Below, piece by piece: positions 1 to 11,635 of a stretch of DNA of 64,000 nt. The stretch spans positions 10,279,666 through 10,343,665 of the forward strand of contig OZ024787.1 of NCBI GenBank assembly GCA_964017065.1, in the 5' to 3' direction. The position numbers and the translations under genes are program-made. The notes beneath the pieces were generated by a model. It saw nothing but the letters and a program-made list of their open reading frames with translations, searched no databases and was not told where the DNA came from. This stretch comes from Haliclona indistincta. Lineage: Eukaryota; Porifera; Demospongiae; Haplosclerida; Chalinidae. Numbering within the stretch: position 1 is the stretch's first letter; each line of letters starts with the position of its first letter.

Positions 1-54
1 CACTCGACTGAATTTTGTGGGAAATCAAGTTATGTGCTCCGGAGGATAGTTCCA

Positions 55-176
55 TCATTCCTGCATATTCTCGAGGTAGTCCCATGTCCCAGAATGCTCT
101 AGTTGTTCTGTAAGAAGCGTTTGTTTAGCGCTACCAAGTTTCTGTTCGCCCGTATACCAATGCAATAATTTTGTTG
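55..176 (-). CDS. Possible 3' terminal exon of a minus-strand gene, truncated by gap
   Basis: On the minus strand an open frame runs out of the assembly gap and ends at a TGA at 55-57. The visible stretch is about 40 residues, hydrophilic (lysine, glutamine and glutamate rich) and without simple repeats, which looks more like protein than noise. No domain is recognised, and the acceptor that would prove an exon lies in the gap. It would be divergent from MARF1. It could equally be chance. Confidence 0.25.
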
Positions 177-179
177 TCA

Positions 180-379
180 NNNNNNNNNNNNNNNNNNNNN
201 NNNNNNNNNNNNNNNNNNNNNNNNNNNNNNNNNNNNNNNNNNNNNNNNNNNNNNNNNNNNNNNNNNNNNNNNNNNNNNNNNNNNNNNNNNNNNNNNNNNN
301 NNNNNNNNNNNNNNNNNNNNNNNNNNNNNNNNNNNNNNNNNNNNNNNNNNNNNNNNNNNNNNNNNNNNNNNNNNNNNNN
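180..379. other. Assembly gap (200 N)
   Basis: Exactly 200 N. The same length is used for the second gap, so this is a placeholder and the real distance is unknown. Any promoter or 5' exon of MARF1 probably lies here or further left. Confidence 0.99.
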
Positions 380-516
380 GGAGCCTTACAAAGTGAGTGA
401 AAAGGGAGGAGCAAATAATAAAGGGAGGGAGAATGATTTGGAGTGAAGGAGAAATGAAAGGAGAAAGAATAGATGATATCGTCTTTTCTTTTTTCCTTAC
501 AGAGAGTGTTGGTAGC

Positions 517-2690
517 ATGGAGCATCTCAATACCTCTTCTTCTTCATCTGATATCGAGCGACTGTCTTTCCATTCGAGAGACTCACCCGATTTTGAACTT
601 CTCTCGGACACTTCTAGTGACACAGGGGAGAATTTACATGCTTCTGCTTCAAACAATGAACTGGTAGAATTTCTTCATTCACCAATGAAGGGAGTTCGAG
701 CTAATTTTGCTCAATCAAATGGATCTGACTTGCTTCAGACAAATCCGGACAGTGGTTTTGGCTCTGCTGGTAATAGTGCTGTCACCATGAATGCATTTTC
801 GGAACCGGAAGATGATGAAAGCGAAGAAGAGGAGGAAGATGAAGATGAGTTGACTTTAAGCTCTCAACCAGAGACCTTCACTCGCTTGCTCAGTCTCACA
901 AGCTGTCCTTCGTCTGATTACGAGACAGAGGGAGAGAGTAGAAGCAGTGATTTACGAAGCCGGGCTTCTCGTAAACCTCGGCTTTCCCCGACCGATTCCC
1001 CTCGTCCTGGGAGCAGGAATCAAAGGACTAAAATGTCTAGTTCTTCTTCTATGGAAGCCCTTGCTGCTCCCAAGGCTCCTGCTCAACTTGAACCAGTTGG
1101 GCTGTTCTGGGATATTGAAAACTGTCCAGTCCCTGTGACTAAGTCAGCTTTCGCTCTTGCTACGAAAATGCGTAAAGAGTTCTTCAAAGGTAAGCGGGAG
1201 GCTGAGTTCATGTGTGTCTGCGACATCACTAAAGAACGCAAGGAAGTGGTGGAGGCATTGTCTAAAGCACATGTGAGTTGGGTGTGCATTTCAAGCATCT
1301 TTGTGCATGTGTGTGTGCAATATTATTATTGTCGTCGTTGTTGATATGGTGTTTTCAAGTGTGTACGGCAAGCTATGTCTGGAAGTTACATGACTTAATT
1401 GCTTTTGTGCTTGCTAGATGCACGACACCAAGCACATACATTGTAGATTGTATCTTGGTTTTTCACTTTTCATGCTATGCAGTGCTATGGTCTGTTAGTG
1501 TTTAGACAACTCTTGTACAATTTTCCGATGCTATCTAGCTATTTTTAGTACACAGACTAATACAGTATCCCCATTTTTATAGAGTACATTTTCACTTGAT
1601 ACAGTGGGGGATGCCCTGGGATTCCCCCCTGAAATTTCACTAAATTATATCAGAGATGGGGTGAAGCACTTTTGAAAGTGCTTGAGTACAGTAAAAGTAC
1701 TTTCAAGGATTGTTCTTAAGCATGCTTAAGCATAAGTACAAAGTGCTTCGCCCCATCTTTGATTTATATTGAATGGCTATAACTCATTTATAAATTGTGT
1801 ATCTAAGTATCTAAAAATGACAACAAAAGTTGTCTGATAGTGTATATACCCGCCAGCCAGCCCCCCAGACCCCCTGCCGTTGTGTTTCCCCCTGGCAAAA
1901 ATCCTGTATGAGACCCTCCCTGACTTGTATATGCTGTGTCCAGGCTCTAAACTGTTTTCACTGCTTCCTGATTGACACATTCATTGGGCATTTGCTAGCT
2001 AGCCACAATAATTATAAGCTATTCATGAGTTATTGCTAACTCGTCCTGTTATTCCTGTACTGGTTATTGGGTTGCTTTATCAACTGATATTCACGAGTCT
2101 TGAATTTCTGCAGTAGCAGCATTTGTACACACACACACACACACACACACACAAAGCAAAAAAAAAGCCTCCTCTCTCGCTGCCTATTACAGGTCACGCG
2201 TTCCTGGACAATCCAGGGCACCTGTGCACTAAGCAGGTACGATGTGCCGGTGCTATGAGCACTCCTGGAGCCTGGGCAAGGAACTCGCAGGAGGTACCAA
2301 CCATGCCTCCCACTGCCGGTGTGGGCACCCTGTAGTCCCACCACTACCATTAGTGGTACAATGAGACACAGTCGGTGTGCTTTGCTCCCCCAGTACAAGA
2401 CCAGGTACCCGTTTTACAGATGGGTGGGCTGGTGGGCTGGAGTAATTGTGTTGTTCTTTTTTCCTCCTGCCCTGGGATTCGAACCAGTGTCCACACACAC
2501 ACACACATACACTGCCTTCCAGCATGACATGGCACTCTCGCTTTTAGTCTTGTAAAGTGTAAATATGAGTGCCAATGGTGAAATCGGTCACATACAGCCG
2601 ATTCTTGTCTTGGTTTGGAGTGTTGAATAACCTAGTATCTGTTGTCTTTATGAAGAATGACGCAGCACAAACGTAGTTTGACGGACCTCT

Positions 2691-2750
<60 letters not shown>

Positions 2751-5700
2751 TGTCTCTGCTTTGTGGAATATTGTAACAGTGTAAGAGATCGTGTTACACA
2801 ATATTCACTGATTATTGCGAAACTCTTAATTATAACATCAATCATAAGGTCACTTGATCTTTAGTAGATTTTGCATTTTGCCTTTTATGGTTTAAAATGA
2901 TCAGTTGAGTGTTGCATGACCTTGTCTTGTGCAATAGTTCACAGTTGTTTCATCCCTCCTTGTTGTGCAACACTGTGCAATGTCATGCATGTGTTCTAGA
3001 GCTAGGTCATCCACTGGTTAGAAGTTGCCATCACATTTCAGCAATATTATTGCTTTTTAGAACTTTGCTCTGTCACTACTGTTTTTGTTATTATTGCAAC
3101 AACTTTTACATGTCTCAGCATGTTTTTTTGTGTGTCTTATGTCTGCTACTTTTTCATTACTGTAAGAAGTAAACACTTGAATTGTATTTCAGTAAAGGAG
3201 AGTTGAATTGTGTTTTTGAACAGCTGTACAATTTAAGTGCCCAGTACACTTTGTCACTCTCTCACTCACTCGCTCACCTACTCACTCACCTACTCACTCA
3301 CCTACTCATCACTCACTCACCTACTCACTCACTCACTCACTCACTCACTCACTCACCCACTCACTCACCTACCCACTCACCCACTCACTCACTCCTTTGT
3401 ATGTTGCTTCAGGTTACTCTAGTCCATGTCAATGCGACTGCTAAGAACGCTGCTGACGACAAACTGCAGCACAGCATGCGTCGTTTCTCTACCACCTACT
3501 CCCCTCCAGCTACTCTCATCCTGGTCTCTGGTGACATCAACTTCTCGCCTGTTCTGAACGACATCAACCATGTCCACAACATCACGACCATCTTGGTCCA
3601 CAACAGGCACACCTCAGAGGCACTCAGAGTGTGCGCTCATACAACGATCTGCTTCGAGGACTTCATAACAGATCTACCACCACCAGAACAAATGAAGGTA
3701 GCTTGCGATACTGCATACCCTGTTGTGGTTCAGCTAGTTCATGGACCTTCAGTGATTCCAGTAGTGGTTGATAAACTCTGTACTCTACCAAACCCATCAC
3801 CTGACTATATGTAGTACTTTATAGAAACCCATTGAAATCCTCAGGTGGATTTTTGAACCAAGGGTGGTTACAGTGTAGTATTGTCCTTTCAACCCAATAG
3901 TCCCTTCTCTCAATTCTCCTGTGATTGAAGGCTTTTGTGAAATAGCTTCTGTATGACCAACTTATCAAGTCACCATACGATCATCTCTTTTTCTAACACA
4001 CACTCTTCTCTCTCTCCCTCTCTCCCTCCCCCTCCCGTCCTCTCTCCCTCCCCCTCCCTCCCTTCCTCTCTTTCTCTCTCTCTCTCTCTCCCTCCTCTCT
4101 CCCTTCCTCTCTCTCTCTCTCCCCTCCCTCCCTCCCTCCCTCCCTCCCTCCCTCCCTCCCTCCCTCTCTCTCTCTCTCTCTCTCCCCCTCCTCTCTCTCT
4201 CAGCCTCAGGTCTCTGCCACTCTTCATGTCAGGGGTCTTCCTCATCTTGACAGAGACAGGCTAACTAAGAGACTGGGCCAGCTAGCTGATAACTGTGGCG
4301 GTAAAGTGGTGTGGGTTGATAAATCATCAGGCACTGCTAGAATACTGTTCCGATCCCAGGAATGGGCAGTCAAGTGAGTTCCTACCTGTCTATAAATAGT
4401 ATCAGCTAAGTATCTATATCTGTACCTACAGCTGTATGTCTTGGTTGTGTTAGCTCTTGTTTCTGTGTGTTTTTCCTATTTGAACCATGCCTCAGAGGCA
4501 CTCAATACATGCTATAAACACCATGCAGGGTTTCATACAGGATTTTGCCAGGGGAACATAACAGCAGGGGGTCAGGGGGGGCGCAGACTCCCAGATGCTG
4601 AAGGACATATACTGTACACTATTATACAATTTTCGTTGCCATTTTTTGATAGTTAGATACACAATTTATAAATGAGTTGGTGAAATTCCTGGGGGAATTG
4701 ATTCTAGGGGGGAAATCCCAGGGCACCCCCCACTGCATGCATGTCTAGCACCATGTCCTCAGCTTATAGTGGTTTGGTATATAGCATGTTTCAAGTGTTG
4801 TTACTGCTCTGTAGCATAGCTGTTTTGATCACAAAGGTTGTACACACGTTGCTTATTGGGTTGTTTAGTGCTTGTTTTTTATGTTTATTTAGAACTGAAG
4901 TATAAATAATAAAATATCATCAAGTTGTTATAACCATGCATGATACCTCACTAGTAATGATACATGTAGTATAATTGCTATCAGTGTGACCATGTCTCTT
5001 TGCCTAGAGCTCAGAAGCGTATGAGCAGAGAAGATGTATACGGGCACAAGATCGAGGTAGCTGTTGAAACACCTGCTGCCCAGCGTCCCTCAGCCTATCC
5101 TGGTCCCCAGCGTTTCCCTCCCTCCCACCACCCATCACCTTATAATCCGTTTGGTGCACCGAGATTTCCTCCACCACAGAATTTCATGGCGCCTCCACAA
5201 CCTTTCATGCATCCTCCTCCTCCACCTTCTCCCTGGCCGGATTATGGGGTGCACCAGCCGATGCTTCCTAAGAGTAATGGAGCCCTTACTGCCTTATTCT
5301 TCAAGGTGCTGGTGACCGAGGTCAATGTGTGTCGCCCGTCTGAAGTAAAGCATGTGGAGTCCGTTTTGACAGAGATGCGTCTCTCAGTCAATGTTAAGGT
5401 ATGTGGTCTCTTACATTATGTGTGTATGTCTAAAACAATGTAGTAATGGATGATTTTAGCAGAATGGGAGCCTGATTATAGACATCATTACAGATTACAG
5501 TTTATGTCCACAGTGATAAATTTTCATTTCATTGTTCAACTATTTTTTCGCGTCTTTAAACTCTGGATAAGTGTCTTGTATCAACCGTATTTCAAGACTG
5601 GTTGTACGGCAGTGACTCGACACCAGCATTGGAGCCTGAACAACAAAAACCAAACGCTCCCTGTTGATGACTGCGCCTCTCCGGCAAACGATGCCCACAA

Positions 5701-8700
5701 TACTCCATAATACAATTTCTCGCTTGTTCTTTTATCCTCTTCTTTCTCATTGCTTCATCCTTCTCTGTCTCCCTTCTCAGATGTCCCCTCCTCAAATACT
5801 ATGGCACAGCTACTCATTTCTGAATCTTGTCTGTCAACTCGATATTATCAAGACAGCTGAAGTGAGAAAGGAACTGATTCTCCTTGACAAGCTCAAGAAA
5901 GGAATGTTGCCCTCGAATGTGTGTCAGCAATTTGCCTCTCGTTGCTGTGAAGATCTGGCTAGTGCTTGCCGCAGAAAGAAACTGTCATGGAGGATACAGC
6001 TGAGCGAGTTTGGACCAGAACGAGAGGAGGACATGAAGATCAGGTGAGTTAGTGAGTGAGTGAGTGAGTGAGTGAGTGAGTGAGTGAGTGGGTGGATGAG
6101 TGAGTGAGTATGTGAGCGAATGAGTGAGTTTATAATCTTTACTCTTTTTCTCTCTATCAGGTCCAATGTGGTATCATTGCTCCAGACCAATGGCAACCAC
6201 TGGACAAAATGGTCTGCATTCAAGACCAAATACTTCTCAACGTCAGTCCACCATCATCTTTCTCATATCACTGATCCACTCTTGCCTTGCCCTACTATAG
6301 ATACCACAACGGCATCTCAGAGCTCCAAGTACAGACTACATGTAGCGGTGCGGTTGAGCTACTTGGAGCTCCACAGAGCAAGGACCAAGTTATCATATTC
6401 ACTGAGTTCATGCCGACCATACTGATTGAACCAAGCGATGTCGTGAGAGTGAATGTACTGAGTTTACTGGACATCCTACCAACACACTTTGTCCGTCTAC
6501 TGGAGTAAGTAACAGTGGTTGTAGACATTGTATATCTCACTCACTCTTTCACTCACTCACTCATCCACTCATTCTTTCACTCACTCACCCACCCACCCAC
6601 CCACTCACTCACTCATTCACCCACTCCCTCACTCACTCACCCACTCACTCACTCACTCACTCACTCACTCACTCACTCACATGTATAACCTCTTTCTCTC
6701 ATCAGGTTTGTCGAGATGTATCATGATAACTTTGGTCCTCTTCCTCGTCCTCCTCGTCCCCAAGCTGGAGTACAACTGCAGGAGTTCCTGTGTCGTATAC
6801 CAGGGATCACTGTCAGAGGAGACAAACCTTCCACTACCATTGTTGCTCTAGAGTCTTTACAGCAGCCAGCCACTGGTCCTGCCGCATGGGTCGCACAATC
6901 TTCACCCACACGCCCCGCCCTCTCACACTCACCGGTTCCACCTCCACAGCAGCGTCGTCCAATGCAATCTCCAGTTCCGCCCGCCTACCCTCTCACACCA
7001 GCCAGTAGGCGGCCATCTCACGGATCACGACACAACATTCGTCTGGAAATAATCAACAATGAGTTTGTGGAGCTACTGAGACAAGCTCCAGGAAACAGCT
7101 TGCCTATTAAGTAAGATCCTACATTGTCTGTCCCAAATCTAGTGTCTGCAGTTTAGACTGAGTTTATGAAAGTAGAAATCATGTACCGTATAGCGGAAAA
7201 TTTTAGCGAATTTGACGACTTACAGACTATTCGCGAAAATTTTATCCGCGAATGTCTGACAAAGTTAGGGCAATAGTGCTGTTTCGCAAAAATATTATTT
7301 GTGAAATGCTCTATCTCGCGCATTCGCGAAAATTTTCTCCCACAAAATTTCCTGCTATACGGTAGCTTAAATAAGTACTCGGGTGTATTATTTTCAATTT
7401 CCCAGCTGGTAACTGGTTTGTGTTGGGCGATCAAGGTGCCTGTATAGCTACTGTTGTCTCTTTCTGCACTTTAAACTATTTTGAAATTTCTGTTTTACTG
7501 GTGGTGTGTTCAATCTCTCTGTTCTCTAGTCGTATACAGCAGGAGTACCAGACCTACTATCGTAAGGTTGGGATGAGAGTGAGTGACATCTTGCCGGGAG
7601 AGTCAGGCATGAGGGCGCTGATGGATGCTTGCTCTGGAATCAGGGTCAGTGCAACTACACTATATAGCTACATGTAGCATAAAATGTGTAGACTACATGT
7701 AAAAACCAATGAAGAGTTTCTTTACCTGCTTACATTCCAACATGTAGCTGAGCCTTGTAAATTTTTCTAATGAAAGCTTGGAGTGTAAGTGCATGTTCAA
7801 AATTTTTAAGCCTTATGAGAGTTGGAAATTGCCCTTTCCAGAGTACTTTATGAACTCTAGTATTACTGCTTAGTATACTGACTGGTACTACATGTATACC
7901 AAATGTTTCCTCTGTCCTTTTCTCCTTTCTATGCCGTTTCTTTCCCACAGGTGATACCAGGCAAGACCAGTGCTCAGACTATCGTCACTCTAGCTCTCCC
8001 TCCGCACCCTCTCAACCTCCATCACCATCCTGCTCCAACTCCTCTTCACTCTGCTGCTCCACTACAGCACACTGGTCTCTCAGCACCTCCTCCCGTCCCG
8101 TACACTCGACCAGTTGCTGCAGTCTCTCCTAATCCTCCAGCAGCTTCTGCCCAACCAACCACCATTTCAACTGAAGCAATTGAAAAGTTCCGTAAAGAGT
8201 GCATTGAAGTCCTCTCTTCATTACCTGATAAAGGGGTCGCGATCAATTATTTTCCTTCTGCTTTTTCAAAACAATTTGGTCGTCCTCTGCTTCTGGCTGA
8301 CTATGGCGCCAAGAAATTGGTGCAGTTGATGCAAACTATTCCTGACACAATTGAGGTGAGATATAGGCGCCACTTCGCACGTGGAGCGTTGGTGGTGTAA
8401 TGGTTAGCATTGATGCCTTCCAAGCATTAGATCCGGGTTCGATTCCCGGCCAACGCATGTTTTTAATTTCTTTTTTCCCCCGAACTCACTTTTCTTCTTT
8501 AGCTTACTGGACCAGGAGAAAGCAGAGTTGTCGAATTATTGCCGTTGGTTCCAACGCTAGGAGATTATGAACGCAAGTTGGAGGCTCTCCTGTACAGCTT
8601 GCCAGAGTGTCAGGTGACGCTGGACAAGGTCACTTATGAGTATGAGAAGAAATTTGGAGAGAAATTGAACTACTGTGGTCACACTAAGCTGCTGTCATTC

Positions 8701-11601
8701 CTTGAAGCAATGCCCAAAACACTCATGGTATGAGAGAGATTGTGAAAAAAGACATTTTATTTATTTTGTTTCTTCGTGGTCTCACTCTTTTTTCACTCTG
8801 TCCCCTTTTGCTTACAAGTATATTTGTCTTTGTCCTTTTTATATATATCTCTCTCTCTCTCCTCCCCTCTCTCTCTCTCTCTTGTTGTTCTTTCTCTTAG
8901 ATCCATGGGAATGGACCCAGGAGAGTCCTCCTTTTGGTTCCTCTGAGGAAGCTTGCCTGTGAGATGAGAGAGCTGCTCTCAGAGCATCCTGCTGGGATAC
9001 AATTCCCTCAGGTCGTTCCTCTACACAAGGAGAAATACAGCAAGAAGATGCTGCCATCAGACTACGGCATGGGCAAGATGATACAAGTACTAGAAGCCAT
9101 TCCAGACGTTGTCAAGGTATAGGTCATATCCACTCACATTATAAAACCATTTCAAGATGTGTTCCATCGTAGACATATAAATTTTTTTTGGTGACTATGA
9201 TACTTGAAAGCAAATATAAATTTGATATTCATGTTACACACACAATTTTCTTTCCAATTTTATGGGTAGCACTACGGTCTGCATGTTTCTTCCCTAGCTT
9301 TCTGAAGTTTCACTCACTCTCTCTCTCCCTCACTCTCTCTCTCTCTCTGACTAGTTTTCTTTCTTTCTACAGATTACTGGTTCAGGTGCTGCACGTGTTG
9401 CTCATCTCAATGATCAAGCTGCTCTGGCAGCTAGTAAGCTTTACAGCACTACTCCTTGCTCTTGATTTATCATTGTTGCTTCTCTAGTTGTCTCAGCTGA
9501 CCCATCTGGTCCTCCTGCATCACCAGAGAAGGCACAGCAGATCTTCATGGATGAGGTCACCAGTCTATTGCTATCGAACAAGAAGCGTAGAATGAGCGTC
9601 GAGAAACTCTCAACTAAGTATTACAACATCTTCAAGAAACAAATCAACTTCAAACAGCTGTGCTGTTCTTCCGTGTATGAGGCTCTGAGCAAGCTGCCTA
9701 ACCTCAAAGTATGGAGTCACTTGCATTGTATACTCACTCACTCACTCCTTCACTCACTCACTCACCTACTCACTCACACACACACACCCACTCACTAACT
9801 GACTCCATTGCTTACGTTGTATATCTGTTTTTCAGTTGTCCGGTGAGGGCAGTGCTAGAGTGGTTGAGCTAATTCCTGATTTTGGAGCCGAAGAGACTGA
9901 GACATCTTCACAGCCGTCATCACCTGCTAAAGCAGCCACTGGAATGTACTCTAGAAAGCAGCAAGAATCATCCGATGAAGACATCCTTTCAACCGAGAGC
10001 GATGGAGGAGTGACTTCAGACGATCGGCTTGTTTTGAGTGACTCTGTGAGTTCGTTGATCGGAGAAGATATCTACACCCCATTGTCAGGTGGGTCTTATC
10101 CCGCTCGGCCCCCGTCTGAGGAAGCTACTGGTCGTAGGTTGTGCTCAGAAGCACACAGACTCCTTCTGATTCACCCTGAGCACAAGATGACTCCAGAGGC
10201 GTTAGCAGAAGAGTTCAAAGTATACGAAGACCCAGCCCAGCCGTCAGCTAGACTGCTTCTTGACTGTATCAGGTCATACGGTGGAGTGCCTGAGAAATGT
10301 CCTTATCATTTTGACGTCACTATCAAGCAAGGGACCACTCTAATTCAGCTAATATCCGGTGATGCTTTCTGGAAGCTCAACAAAGACTTGGTCTACCTCT
10401 TCTCATATGAACCAACTCCAACTTTCTCCATGACTCTGTCAAAACTGAAAGAGCTCTACAAGAAGTGCTTCGGTTATCAGTTGAACCCTGCTGTGTACCG
10501 CCAGGGAAACATGGACCTCTTGCTACAGAACAAGCATGTTGGTAAAGTCATGAAGGTGAGAATAACCACTAGCACTCAATTGACACTTGTAATAGACGTC
10601 TAAAGTGTTGACTCTTAGTTCACAACAACAGAATGCAGTACATGTAATGAGCATTGGTATTTGAGCGGCATTTTGCACATGTACTGGCATTTTGCACATG
10701 TTCTGCATGATCAAGACCTCATGCAACTGTACTATTAGCCGGCTACAACTACATGTGTGCATTTAAACTATGATATGAATAATTCTCTTTGATGTAATGA
10801 GGTATCCAAATTCGCGTATTGACCTGTGCGTGGGCGGGTGTAAAAAACATGGCGTCACCGCGCACTAGGCAGAAAACAATGCGCCGTTTATCAGGCTATT
10901 TGTATCTTCTGCGCCGTTTCGGGTAGCTAGAGTGCCATTTTCTCTCCAGGTAAGTCGAAATCATAGTTTAAACCGGTTATAAACCTCGGTTTTCGGTGCA
11001 TATGTGAATTTGGATTCCTCGGGCTTCGCCCTCGGTATCCAAATTCCCATATACACCTCTACCTCGGTTTATAACCTACATGTAATGTGCACTACGTTGA
11101 CCAAACAAGTCTGAGCTTCTGAGCGTGAAAAAGTTTTAGTATTTGATGAAATTTGAAATGGCTGTTTATAATGCGCTGAAACTACATGTATAGACGACTG
11201 ATTCAATTTGTTTGGGGTGCATTAGGGAGCAATGCTTGAAATGCAGAACTAGAAGAATGTCTGTATTATTATTTTTGTAACAACATACATTTATCAAATA
11301 TCAACTAAGTTTATTACGGGAACATAACAATTAAATTTGAAGTCATACTTTGAATTTTTATCATCCTTCAGTTCTTGCCGGGTGCAGCAGAGAAGCTATG
11401 TTGTCTCACTGACAGGGCCAGACAGGAGCTGGTAGCCATGATGGTGTGTGAGCTGCTTTACTGTAAGGGACGGTCACTGGTTCAACACGAGTTCCTGTCG
11501 GTCTTCGAGCGTTACTTTGGCTGTCAACTGTCTCCAGCTGTGTTTGGTACTGATCTGAAGGGACTGTTTCAGATCTTGAATGAATCTCCCTATCTCGAGG
11601 T

Positions 11602-11635
<34 letters not shown>

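Noticed and set aside
1278..1505. Extension of MARF1 exon 1 past 1272
   Set aside because: The NYN domain continues in frame only through the GT at 1273 and the acceptor at 3412, matching the vertebrate protein across the junction.
3953..4264. Ser/Pro/Leu-rich and Arg/Glu/Gly-rich frames in CT tracts (also 15832, 18102, 20977, 48741)
   Set aside because: Translations of simple pyrimidine repeats inside introns next to acceptors; no independent evidence of coding.
10845..10930. An alternative first exon in MARF1 intron 15 (ATG in a GC-rich patch, good donor after it)
   Set aside because: The frame stops after about 25 codons before the donor, and the patch lies next to a foldback element; a TE origin is simpler.
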